Shown in pieces: positions 1 to 6,088 of a DNA stretch of 18,056 bases; position 1 is the first letter of the stretch, and each line of letters begins with the position of its first letter. A model generated the notes under the pieces. The model was not told the origin of the DNA. It saw only the letters and a list, made by a program, of their open reading frames with translations, and ran no database searches. Both the position numbers and the translations under genes were made by a program. Source of the DNA: Candidatus Bipolaricaulota bacterium (lineage in GTDB: Bacteria > Bipolaricaulota > Bipolaricaulia > RBG-16-55-9); the NCBI GenBank assembly GCA_018609825.1, contig JAHEOA010000186.1:1-18056 (forward strand), given 5' to 3'.

Positions 1-1
1 G

Positions 2-67
2 GAGTTCGAAGCGGCCATGCGCGTCGGAGTGGCGATACAGGTAACGGAAGATTCGGTCATAGGATAG
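2..67 (+). CDS. Possible 3' end of a gene entering from the left edge
   Basis: An open frame runs from the window edge to a TAG at 65-67 and gives about 21 residues ending TEDSVIG. First codon positions are very G-rich and second positions low in GC, as in real genes of this window. The strong terminator at 175-207 points the same way. A competing frame on the minus strand (ATG at 154, open to position 1) cannot be excluded, but it has a weaker codon-position pattern and no ribosome binding site. No family is recognisable from so short a piece. Confidence 0.25.
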   Translation, partial: EFEAAMRVGVAIQVTEDSVIG

Positions 68-113
68 ACTGCGCTGTTTACGAATGACATTGGGTATTTT
101 TGATGGGGCGGAG

Positions 114-143
114 TTGACACACGCCCCCCATCTGGTGTATGAT
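114..143 (+). promoter_or_regulatory. Strong sigma-70-like promoter
   Basis: TTGACA at 114-119 (a perfect -35) is followed after 18 bases by TATGAT at 138-143 (5 of 6 to TATAAT). Transcription would start near 150. No open reading frame with a ribosome binding site follows on this strand; instead an intrinsic terminator appears about 25 bases further on. The predicted product is therefore a very short RNA, unless the terminator is regulated. Confidence 0.6.
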
Positions 144-168
144 TTGGACGTCATTGTGGGTACACCAG
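132..168. repeat. Inverted repeat over the -10 and start site (putative operator)
   Basis: CTGGTGTA at 132-139 and TACACCAG at 161-168 are perfect 8-base inverted arms separated by 21 bases. The left arm overlaps the start of the -10 box at 138-143 and the right arm lies just inside the predicted transcript. This arrangement fits a repressor binding two spaced half-sites around the start site. An RNA hairpin is less likely because the left arm precedes the start site. Confidence 0.5.
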
Positions 169-174
169 AGCCGG

Positions 175-207
175 AAAGCTCCTGTTGCTGCAGGAGCTTT
201 TCTCTTT
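175..207 (+). terminator. Intrinsic terminator
   Basis: A perfect 10-bp stem (AAAGCTCCTG at 175-184, CAGGAGCTTT at 191-200) with a 6-base loop runs into the T-rich tract TTTTCTCTTT. The tract lies on the plus-strand side, so it stops plus-strand transcription, either from a gene ending near 67 or from the promoter at 114-143. Confidence 0.8.
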
Positions 208-562
208 GTCTCGCCGGCTAAATCAGCTCAACCCTTCCCGCCTGGTGTAGGCCTCACCTCCTTGAGAGCGGATCGCCGAGTGTAATCTCCATGACGCTGG
301 GGGCACCATCCCAGCTGTCGTCCCGTCTCGGTTGAGCCTGGCGCCGTTCGCTGTTGACGGTCGAAACGATCGATCGGGCGCCTGACGGCGTTGCCGCGGT
401 CGGGGGATCATGCGGCGAGCCTTCGGGCATGCTGAGGGCAATCCATCGGGACGACGGGCGATGATCGCTCGGCCCGTGGGCCGGAACGGCCACACGGGCC
501 TTGACGTCGGCAGACGGGATGCGTAGACTGGTGTCAATCACGGCTTGACACGGAGCAACCGA
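208..562. other. Non-coding stretch with one strong hairpin
   Basis: No frame here has both a plausible start and the third-position GC bias of neighbouring genes. The clearest structure is a hairpin at 471-500: GGCCCGTGGGCCG pairs across a GAA loop with CGGCC and CACGGGCC, interrupted by one bulged A at 492. It lacks a T tract. The stretch ends in the terminator at 564-590, so a structured plus-strand RNA is possible, but I found no promoter inside it. Confidence 0.35.
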
Positions 563-563
563 G

Positions 564-590
564 AGCCCCGACCCCCATCGGGGCTTTTTC
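564..590 (+). terminator. Intrinsic terminator
   Basis: AGCCCCGA (564-571) and TCGGGGCT (578-585) form a perfect 8-bp stem with a 6-base loop, followed by TTTTT. It points along the plus strand, although the nearest recognised gene (709-969) is on the minus strand. Something on the plus strand between 208 and 563 is thus probably transcribed. Confidence 0.75.
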
Positions 591-708
591 AATTGGGCGG
601 CTCGGCGCGGCCTGGCCCGGTTGCCGTCGTGTCGCTCACCCCCTCGGCTGATGCTTCGGCCGGTCTAGATCTCGATCAAGGGACATCGGAGCGGTGAAAT
701 CGCCTGCC

Positions 709-969
709 CTACTGGGCAGATGCGCCAGCCTCAACGATACGGAGCCGTCTCACTCGGCGAAGCTGGTCCATCGTGATCCCCTTCTCCCGGCATATCCGTT
801 CGGCCTTGGCTTGGGTGATTTCAGGCGTCACGCCGATGTATGCGACGTGGCGCTGTCGTTGCGCTTTGGCCTTGCGGTCCCAGCGGTTCTCACGAAGGAC
901 GTAGAACGTGTGCGTGGTATCGGCCTTCCCCTTGGGCTTCTTGGATCCCTTCGTGAGGAACAGCGCCAT
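709..969 (-). CDS. Small transposase-N-terminus-like domain protein, paralogue of 1367-1927
   Basis: An 86-residue basic protein starting MALFLTKG. Residues 20-80 carry a short beta-rich segment (FYVLRENRWD, then RHVAYIG) followed by a helical segment with AKAERICREKGI and VRRLRIVE. The same order and many of the same residues occur in the protein at 1367-1927, so the two are paralogues. The beta segment resembles the start of IS1634/IS4-type transposases (an aromatic/VE strand, basic turn, then YLG), but no DDE catalytic domain follows. I chose the ATG at 969 because it aligns with the paralogue's start; no Shine-Dalgarno precedes it, and a -10 box lies only 10 bases upstream, so translation may be near-leaderless. 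A DNA- or RNA-binding role is inferred, not shown. Confidence 0.65.
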   Translation of the reverse strand: MALFLTKGSKKPKGKADTTHTFYVLRENRWDRKAKAQRQRHVAYIGVTPEITQAKAERICREKGITMDQLRRVRRLRIVEAGASAQ

Positions 970-979
970 CGTGGATCCG

Positions 980-1009
980 AGTATAGACCCGCCGCCGAGC
1001 GTCATGCAA
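980..1009 (-). promoter_or_regulatory. Putative near-leaderless promoter of the 709-969 gene
   Basis: Read on the minus strand, TATACT (985 to 980, 5 of 6 to consensus) lies 10 bases before the ATG at 969. A weak -35, TTGCAT (1009 to 1004), sits 18 bases further upstream. Transcription would start only a few bases before the start codon. Confidence 0.4.
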
Positions 1010-1242
1010 CCGGTTTGGACCAATTTCCGCTCACAACGTCGCGGCGTCCGTCGTCTCGTCGACGGACCGCCGCTGTGCTCTCCCGATCGGACATGCACGA
1101 CCTCGCTCGAAGACGGCGGGCGTCATCGCCCGCCCGGGCGTTGTGACGTGGATCCCTCTCGCTGGCCGTGGCCGGGGCGCTCGGGGGTGATCGCGAGCAT
1201 TCGCCAGCCGAAGCGAACGATCCTCGGGGCATAACGTATTCA

Positions 1243-1264
1243 GAGCACATGGTGCTATGAAGAC
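1243..1264 (+). repeat. Upstream copy of a duplicated palindromic operator
   Basis: Contains the palindrome AGCAC-ATG-GTGCT followed by TATGAAGAC. It matches 18 of 22 positions with the copy at 1339-1360. It lies in the intergenic region between the two divergent paralogues at 709-969 and 1367-1927. Confidence 0.6.
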
Positions 1265-1338
1265 ACGATCGTCAGGAGCGGATCGGCATAATGTCGCGTA
1301 TGTCTCCTGATGGAGCGACAATATGGGGTTGGCTTATC

Positions 1339-1360
1339 GAGCACTATGTGCTATGAATAC
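1339..1360 (+). repeat. Downstream copy of the palindromic operator, next to the start codon
   Basis: Contains AGCAC-TAT-GTGCT followed by TATGAATAC. The first base lies exactly 96 bases after that of the first copy. TATGAA (1353-1358) can serve as a -10 box, placing a transcription start about where the ATG at 1367 lies. The palindrome would then sit just upstream of the -10, a typical repressor position. The palindromic core is kept while its three central bases differ between copies. Confidence 0.6.
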
Positions 1361-1366
1361 GGAGGC

Positions 1367-1927
1367 ATGTTCCTGGCGAAGACGTGGAAGACCGTCAACG
1401 GGAAGCGCTATCCCGCATGGGTTCTGAAGAAAGCCGTCTGGGACAAGGACCAGAAACGGCAAAAGCAAGTCTATGTGGCTTACGTCGGAACAAAGAAAGT
1501 GTTATCGTGGACAAAGGCACAGGAAATCTGTCAGGACAAAGGCATAAGTCTAGAGGAACTCCAACACGTTAAGCGGCTTCAAATAGAGAAGCCACCGGAA
1601 GCCACCCCACAAGCCACACAGGACGAAGGCGATACGATGACAGGTCCGAGCCAGGCCAAAGAACAAACGATTGAGGAGGAGGAAGTCGATCCGGAGATCG
1701 GCTTCGACGTCCCCGAGACGACGCCGGCGGAGATGGTGCGGCAGTTGCGGGCGTACTACGAACTGGGCAACACGCTGGGCGACTACGACGACCTGGCCTA
1801 CCGGATCAGCCCGTCCATCGACGCCGAGGAGCTGCGCATGGTGGAGCAGGATCGCGCCGTCCTCGACGGGGCGGAGCAAGAGCGCCTCCGCAACAAGTGG
1901 CGCTGGATGCATGGCGTGATCGCGTAG
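1367..1927 (+). CDS. Two-part protein: transposase-N-terminus-like domain plus acidic helical tail
   Basis: A 186-residue protein. Residues 1-75 (MFLAKTW, WVLKKAVWD, VYVAYVG, AKAEQ-like helix, QHVKRLQIE) are homologous to the protein at 709-969 and resemble the N-terminal strand-rich segment of IS1634/IS4 transposases. Residues 75-110 form a Pro/Gln/Glu-rich linker with the run EEEE. Residues 115-186 form an acidic helical domain (MVRQLRAYYELG, LRMVEQDRAVLD, NKWRWMHGVIA) that I do not recognise. Codon use changes inside the gene: the first part has many A/T third bases, while the tail is almost entirely G/C, suggesting a fusion. I chose ATG 1367 by alignment with the paralogue; in-frame ATGs at 1310 and 1346 are alternatives, and an internal ATG at 1637 could start the tail alone. 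GGAGG at 1361-1365 is too close to be a normal binding site. Confidence 0.7.
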   Translation: MFLAKTWKTVNGKRYPAWVLKKAVWDKDQKRQKQVYVAYVGTKKVLSWTKAQEICQDKGISLEELQHVKRLQIEKPPEATPQATQDEGDTMTGPSQAKEQTIEEEEVDPEIGFDVPETTPAEMVRQLRAYYELGNTLGDYDDLAYRISPSIDAEELRMVEQDRAVLDGAEQERLRNKWRWMHGVIA

Positions 1928-2134
1928 ATGGCCGAGCGGCCCTTCCCACGCCCGCCCCAGCGTGTCCCCGCGGATGGGTGAGCGGTGTCCTGGCGCGTTG
2001 CGGCCCGCGTCGGACAATACGACCGGACTTCTTGTTTCCGTGACGAGTCGGGGCCGACGCCACCACCGCTTGGGCGGCCTCGATTCGCCATGTGCCGGCT
2101 TCCCGATCCGGGATGGGCCCGTCCTCGGGCGAAC

Positions 2135-3307
2135 TCAGTTGACCGAGTGGACGTGGCGGCGGACGTACTCGCGGAACAGCGGGTCGGGCACGGAGTAGCG
2201 GCGCTTGTCCGGGCCGTGGGGGGGCTGGGCGACGCACCCCTTCGCCTTGAGGCGACGCAGGAGCTTGGGCACCGACGCGGCGTTCAGCCCCGCCTCGGTG
2301 GCCGCCTGGACGACATTGCCGTGCGACGCCGGGCGTGCGAGGTCCACCAGCACCGCCAGCAGCCGCTGTTCGCCCGCGCTGAGCGAGGCGATCTGGGGCT
2401 CGAAGATCGTCAGCGAGATGCGGTAGAACGTCTGCTCCAGGGCCAGCTCGAACGTGTGGCGGGTGGCGCGGTTCTCACGGCGTGCGAGCTCGAAGGTGTG
2501 GTAGGCCAACTCCTGGAGGTAATAGGGGTGGCCGGCCGCGAGCTCGGCGATGCGGCTGACGACCTCGTCGTCAAAGCGCATGGGGGTGTCCGCGATCGGC
2601 CGCGTCACGGCGGCGCGCATGGCCGGCTCGGTGAGGCGCCGCAGCTCCACCGTCTGGGAAAAGGGCGCCGACGGGGATCCGGTTGAGGTGAGGGAGCTGA
2701 GCGGGTCGGGAGCGCCGGAGACGACGAGCATCACCCTGGCCTCCGCCGGGCCCAGCTCCGCGAGCGCGCCCCGCAGCAGCGCCGTCGTCCGCGGCACGTC
2801 CTTGACCCGATCGAGGTCATCGATCAGCAGGAGGAGGCCGGTTGGGCGCTGCTGACCGCGGCCCCAGACGTGGCGGAGGCGGTTGCGGAGATCGGCCTGT
2901 GCCTCGCCCGCCGCGGGGAGGGGGCCGTGGAGGGTGAGCTCCGGTTCGGGGGGCGGATATCGGGGCCGATCGTGCGGTTGCGCCGACCGTGGCGGTCGCG
3001 ATGCCCCGTACGTGGCGTCGACCCGCAGCCCCAGGTGGCGGCCGAGCGAGTCGATGCAGGCCGCCGGAGATTCGGGGTTGGCCACCTTCAATACGGTCAG
3101 AGCGCCTTCGGCGTCGGCCAACCGTTGGCATTGCAGCAACAAGGACGTCTTGCCCAAAGCCCACTCGCCCAACACGGCCATGTGGCGCGGCGCCCCATCG
3201 AGCGTGGACCGGAGGCATTCCCGGAACAGCTTGGTCTCCGCATCGCGGTCGGCAAGGTGGGGCGGGGCGAGGCTACTTCCCGGCGTGAAGGGGTTTCGCA
3301 GGGTCAT
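2135..3307 (-). CDS. AAA/STAND-type ATPase with C-terminal winged helix
   Basis: A 390-residue P-loop ATPase. The N-terminus has the NPFTPG...LADRDAE signature seen in Orc1/Cdc6-like predicted ATPases of Actinobacteria and Chloroflexota. Walker A is GEWALGKT (residues 47-54) and Walker B is LLLLIDDLD (158-166), with a VVSGAP sensor-like strand after it. A proline-rich insertion lies at about 103-132. The C-terminal 110 residues (ALEQTFYRIS, GEQRLLAVLVDLA, VPKLLRRLKAKGCV) look like winged-helix DNA-binding folds. Such proteins often occur in mobile or plasmid-derived DNA, and their function is mostly unknown; replication initiation, defence and transcription control are all possible. I chose ATG 3307; a TTG at 3325 would add six residues and lie inside the palindrome at 3319-3335. 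No Shine-Dalgarno is seen. Confidence 0.85.
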   Translation of the reverse strand: MTLRNPFTPGSSLAPPHLADRDAETKLFRECLRSTLDGAPRHMAVLGEWALGKTSLLLQCQRLADAEGALTVLKVANPESPAACIDSLGRHLGLRVDATYGASRPPRSAQPHDRPRYPPPEPELTLHGPLPAAGEAQADLRNRLRHVWGRGQQRPTGLLLLIDDLDRVKDVPRTTALLRGALAELGPAEARVMLVVSGAPDPLSSLTSTGSPSAPFSQTVELRRLTEPAMRAAVTRPIADTPMRFDDEVVSRIAELAAGHPYYLQELAYHTFELARRENRATRHTFELALEQTFYRISLTIFEPQIASLSAGEQRLLAVLVDLARPASHGNVVQAATEAGLNAASVPKLLRRLKAKGCVAQPPHGPDKRRYSVPDPLFREYVRRHVHSVN

Positions 3308-3318
3308 GCGTGATGAGA

Positions 3319-3335
3319 CTGACAATATATGTCAG
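3319..3335. promoter_or_regulatory. Palindromic operator CTGACAATATATGTCAG
   Basis: Perfect 6-base arms (CTGACA and TGTCAG) flank ATATA. The site sits 11 bases upstream of the ATPase ATG (3307) and includes a TATATT on the minus strand. It also lies upstream of the divergent small ORF at 3436. TTGACA-like hexamers on both strands (3338-3344) are close by, but none has ideal spacing to a -10. The form is typical of a dimeric repressor site, perhaps autoregulation by the ATPase. Confidence 0.5.
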
Positions 3336-3435
3336 GGTTGTCAAACGTGACCGTTCGCCATGATCTTCATGTGACGGACGACTGCGCCTATCGCCTCAGG
3401 TCCCGGTTCCCTTCTAGGGGCTTAAGGAGGTCCAC

Positions 3436-3573
3436 GTGAGGAGTTGCCTCCGAGGCCAGTGGACCGGGCCGCGCCGGCGTGGGGCGTGGCCGCGGTGCCG
3501 AGGACAGGCGATGCCGCGCGAGCGTGCTGGCCTCGTGGAGCTTTCCCCAGCTGCACCCTGGCGCCGACGGTAA
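3436..3573 (+). CDS. Small basic ORF with strong ribosome binding site and terminator
   Basis: A GTG at 3436 follows AAGGAGG (3424-3430) by five bases, which is ideal spacing. The 45-residue product is rich in Arg, Gly, Trp and Pro and matches no family I know. Its TAA (3571-3573) lies within the left arm of an intrinsic terminator at 3569-3606, so start signal, stop and terminator form a coherent unit. Composition alone does not prove coding, because Arg/Gly/Pro-rich peptides arise by chance in GC-rich DNA. It could also be a transcript with a regulatory role. Confidence 0.4.
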   Translation: MRSCLRGQWTGPRRRGAWPRCRGQAMPRERAGLVELSPAAPWRRR

Positions 3574-3606
3574 GCCCGCCTCCCTCGCTTCCCGGGCTTA
3601 CCTTTT
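3569..3606 (+). terminator. Intrinsic terminator
   Basis: GGTAAGCCCG (3569-3578) and CGGGCTTACC (3593-3602) form a perfect 10-bp stem with a 14-base loop, followed by TTTT. It ends plus-strand transcription of the small ORF at 3436-3573. Confidence 0.8.
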
Positions 3607-4130
3607 CCGTGATCTCCGTGTCCCAATCGCCCCACAACCTGCGCTGCCGGCCGATGGGACGGTCGGCCGGGCGTCGTCCGTGGGCTCGCCAGGGGGCCTA
3701 TCGGCCGACGGGCACGGGGAGCTCTCGAACCCGGCCGGGATGGCGTCCGTCATCCACAGCTTGGGCGGCCGTCGCTAAGTTGAGCGCGGGAAGGCAGGGG
3801 CCCCGGAAGACTTCACCCTGAATACGCCGGTCTCAGACTGGGCGTCTGGGGTCCCTGTTTCTTCCCTGGCCCGCGCCTCGACGGGGCTCGTCCGGCGGGA
3901 ACGCTCGACGTTCGACGGTTGAGGATGGCCGGTTGAGCCACGGCGCGTTGCCAGTCGCCCCGCGCTCGGGGCCCTCCATCCCGGCTGTCTCGCCGCCCGT
4001 CGTGCGGAAAGTCCCCTCGGGAGCCAGGCCACAGGCGCCGGCGACCGGCACACGTTCGGCCGAGCGCTGCCCGATGTCCTTGTGCCACGCCCCGCGTCAA
4101 GACACAACGGGTGGACCAAGGAGGTCGTCG
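3607..4130. other. Long intergenic stretch, no supported gene
   Basis: Several open frames exist on both strands, but all give Arg/Pro/Ser-rich products without third-position bias or ribosome binding sites, as expected by chance at this GC content. Only the AAGGAGG at 4118-4124, which belongs to the next gene, is a clear signal. No convincing promoter, repeat or RNA gene was found. Confidence 0.4.
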
Positions 4131-4628
4131 ATGGGCCAGGACATTCGGTTTGCCGCGATTCGCGAACGGGCCGACCAGGCCATTGAGGCGTTGTCGGCCC
4201 ACATGGCGAGCCTGGACCGACGGATCTCGGATACGCGAGCCTGCTTGGAGCGCATGGAGCCCCATGCCAAGGTCTACTACCGCTACAATCGGTGTTCCGC
4301 CCGCTGCCGCTGCAACGACGGCCGTGGCCACGGGCCGTACGCCTATGCCTCCTTCCGCGACGGAGACGGCCGGGTGCGTCGGCGTTATCTGGGCAAGGCG
4401 CCCCAGCTTCCGGAGGGAACGGTCGAGCGCGGGGTGTATCGCCGGATGGAGCGCGAGCTGGGAGAGCTCCGCGCCGAGCGCGAACGCCTGTGGGCGCAAA
4501 TCGGGCGGGCTTTGGAGCTGTTGGAGTCCTCGGCGGCTCGTTCCGAACGCGCCCTGCGGGCGGACGAATGGCCGTTGACGCCCAGCGATCGTCGGCCTAG
4601 GGGCGACCGGCATTCGGCAGCTGCCTGA
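4131..4628 (+). CDS. DUF6788-like protein
   Basis: A 165-residue protein. Residues 1-42 form a helix rich in Ala, Arg and Glu. The central segment (about 47-85) has YYRYNRC, then CRC, GRGHGPYAYASF and RRRYLGK. That pattern (Cys-rich turn, GHGPYxY strand, RxRYLGK) is the hallmark of DUF6788 proteins, which are common near transposons and have no established function. Residues 90-135 form a second helical, coiled-coil-like segment (RMERELGELRAERERLWAQIG). The start is ATG 4131, six bases after AAGGAGG (4118-4124); a longer frame upstream lacks a binding site and has random-looking composition. The strand-turn-YLGK logic resembles the domain in the two paralogues at 709-969 and 1367-1927. Confidence 0.8.
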   Translation: MGQDIRFAAIRERADQAIEALSAHMASLDRRISDTRACLERMEPHAKVYYRYNRCSARCRCNDGRGHGPYAYASFRDGDGRVRRRYLGKAPQLPEGTVERGVYRRMERELGELRAERERLWAQIGRALELLESSAARSERALRADEWPLTPSDRRPRGDRHSAAA

Positions 4629-5178
4629 GCAGGAATCCATCCCCGCGGCCACGTCCGCGGGAGACCGAAGAGACGGCGTGTTTCCGAGATCGGCTCGGCT
4701 CCGCTGCGTTCGGCGTCGGGATCGGAGCTCGGTCCGCCAAGGCATCGCCGCGCCGCGGGTTGCCTTCGATCGTCGACGTCTCCGAAGATGAGGGGGCGGT
4801 GATCGGTATAGCTCGCGACGCCACGCCACGCCGCATCCGGCCGAGGGCGACCATGACGATCGCGGACGCTCGAGCTCGCCCGTGCGCCAGCTCACTGGGC
4901 GGGGAAGTCCGCGATTCGCCGGTCGGGAGGCCGACGTTTCGGTTCAGTCGGCGGCTCGGGGGCACTGCCTCGGACGATCCGGATCGAAGCGGATCTGAAG
5001 GCTTGTCTTCCCGAGGAGGCCTGGAAGCGCGTCAACTGGCTGATGAAGGGCCACGGCCGCGCCGTCTGCACCCCGATCGGCCGGCGTGCTCCGGCTGTGT
5101 GCCGGGCGACCTTCGTCCGAGTATCGGGGTCTGACGGTCGACTGGGCTTAAGGAACCGAATGGGTCGGAGTGAGCGCC
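4629..5178. other. Intergenic stretch with a hairpin and a possible coding relic
   Basis: A short GC hairpin (CCCGCGG at 4642-4648, CCGCGGG at 4655-4661) follows the DUF6788 gene and may be its terminator, though no T tract follows. Between about 4974 and 5100 one plus frame reads like protein (RIEADLKACLPEEAWKRVNW, then LMKGHGRAVCTP), with better codon choice than its surroundings. It has no start codon or ribosome binding site and grades into random composition, so it may be a gene fragment. Nothing else is supported. Confidence 0.35.
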
Positions 5179-5421
5179 ATGGAGCCGGCCGAGCTCGACA
5201 CGCTGATCGAGGACGTCCGAGCGGACCTGTGGACCCTGTTCGAAACCGCCGACCCGCCGCCCGATGAGGCCTTCGAGCGCGTGATCGACGAAGCGCTCCG
5301 CGACGCGCGGGATGCCCACGCCGACATGACGGAGGTCGACGCCCGCTACCTGAAGCCGCTGGTCTTCGCCCACGCTCGGGGGTATGTCCGCGGGCGACTC
5401 CGGCGGGCGAGCTCCCCATGA
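5179..5421 (+). CDS. Small acidic helical protein of unknown function
   Basis: An 80-residue protein with many Asp, Glu, Ala and Arg residues, predicted to be mostly helical (AELDTLIEDVRADLWTLFE, FERVIDEALRDARDAHA), ending in an Arg-rich tail (RGYVRGRLRR). Third codon positions are almost all G or C, as in the core genes. ATG 5179 follows GGAG (5167-5170) by eight bases; a GTG at 5170 would add three residues. I recognise no family. Its last codons overlap an ATG at 5418 (ATGA), which opens only an 18-codon frame. Confidence 0.7.
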   Translation: MEPAELDTLIEDVRADLWTLFETADPPPDEAFERVIDEALRDARDAHADMTEVDARYLKPLVFAHARGYVRGRLRRASSP

Positions 5422-5477
5422 GCCCCCCCGCCTTCCCCGGCCGCCATGGTCCACTGGCCGCGATGGCCGGATGAGTC

Positions 5478-5766
5478 ATGGCGGATGCGCTGCCCACGCC
5501 CGATCTTGAGCCGCAGCCGATCGCGATGCCGAGCGGCGTCGTCTCGTGCGGTTGCTGCGGGCCACCGTCGGTTTACGCGAGGCCGTACGGTTGGCCTCCC
5601 GGGCGCAGTGGGGAGCCGCCCTGTGCGATGTCCATGGTCGGCCCTCGGCGGGCCATACGGAAGGGCGCGATCGAAGGGCGGCTTGCCCGAGCGCGGTCGA
5701 CCCAGAGGGGCCTGGCCAGGGAACGGTTCGACCTCCTTGCCCTGGCGATTTGGGGTGAGAGGGAAA
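5478..5766 (+). pseudogene. Possible decayed coding region upstream of lexA
   Basis: The frame from ATG 5478 begins plausibly (MADALPTPDLEPQPIA) and again looks protein-like near 5645-5766 (AIEGRLARARS, ARERFDLLALAIWGEREM). Between them, at about 5525-5640, a different frame has the helical, well-biased sequence (RRRLVRLLRATVGLREAV, then ASRAQWGAALCDVHG). Such frame switching suggests a frameshifted relic, although no family could be recognised and chance cannot be ruled out. The rest of the gap (5767-5968) shows nothing. Confidence 0.25.
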
Positions 5767-5968
5767 TGACCAGGGGCATGTCGTCGAGCTCAGTCCTGAC
5801 CTCGATGCGGCAACCGTCGCTGGTCCAGGCCCTCCGAGTTCGTGGCATCGACCGAACGTCCGTAACTTCAGCACATTTGGCGTGGGCTGTCAAGTGGCGG
5901 CGGGGCACGGAGACGGAGCCGAGCGCCGGGGCCGATCGGGGCCGAACGGCGAGTCCACCTCGACCGTT

Positions 5969-5998
5969 GGCCCTCGCCCCCACAGCGAGGGCCGTTTT
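5969..5998 (+). terminator. Intrinsic terminator upstream of lexA
   Basis: GGCCCTCGC (5969-5977) and GCGAGGGCC (5985-5993) form a perfect 9-bp stem with a 7-base loop, followed by GTTTT. It insulates the lexA promoter at 6040 from upstream plus-strand transcription. Confidence 0.75.
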
Positions 5999-6039
5999 GT
6001 CGTTCTGGACGGGCCAGAAAGCCCTGACCTCGGGACGGC

Positions 6040-6068
6040 TTGACAGGCGAACAAATGTATGGCATAAA
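6040..6068 (+). promoter_or_regulatory. lexA-recA promoter
   Basis: TTGACA (6040-6045) is followed 17 bases later by CATAAA (6063-6068); ATAAAT at 18 bases is an alternative -10. The LexA box lies between the two hexamers, so bound repressor would block RNA polymerase. A binding site GGGAGA (6078-6083) precedes the lexA ATG by five bases. Confidence 0.7.
6048..6061 (+). promoter_or_regulatory. LexA box (SOS operator)
   Basis: CGAACAAATGTATG matches 11 of 14 positions of the Bacillus-type SOS box CGAACATATGTTCG. The left half is perfect and the right half is degenerate. Its place inside the lexA promoter indicates autoregulation, with recA under the same control through the operon. Confidence 0.7.
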
Positions 6069-6088
6069 TAAGTACGCGGGAGATCGCC

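Noticed and set aside
31..40. GGCGATACAG, an inverted 10-base match to the par iteron
   Set aside because: A single partial match 9 kb away can arise by chance and falls in possible coding sequence.
1..154. Minus-strand frame entering the left edge (ATG at 154)
   Set aside because: The peptide (RIFRYLYRHSDAHGRFEL) looks plausible, but no ribosome binding site or promoter precedes it and the frame covers a strong plus-strand promoter. Sequence beyond the edge would decide.
1291..1356. 21-codon ORF between the duplicated operators
   Set aside because: A weakly placed AGGAG precedes it, but the peptide has no coding character and its end lies inside the second palindrome. It is kept only as a remote leader-peptide possibility.
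3715..3740. tRNA T-arm-like sequence on the minus strand
   Set aside because: The GGTTCGAG core is present, but the flanking stem cannot pair and there is no acceptor or anticodon arm.
3921..3934. 14-mer GAGGATGGCCGGTT shared with 11606-11619, and GCCGGTCTCAG at 3826 inverted at 11746
   Set aside because: The two matches have opposite relative orientation and no extended similarity around them, so they do not indicate a duplicated element.
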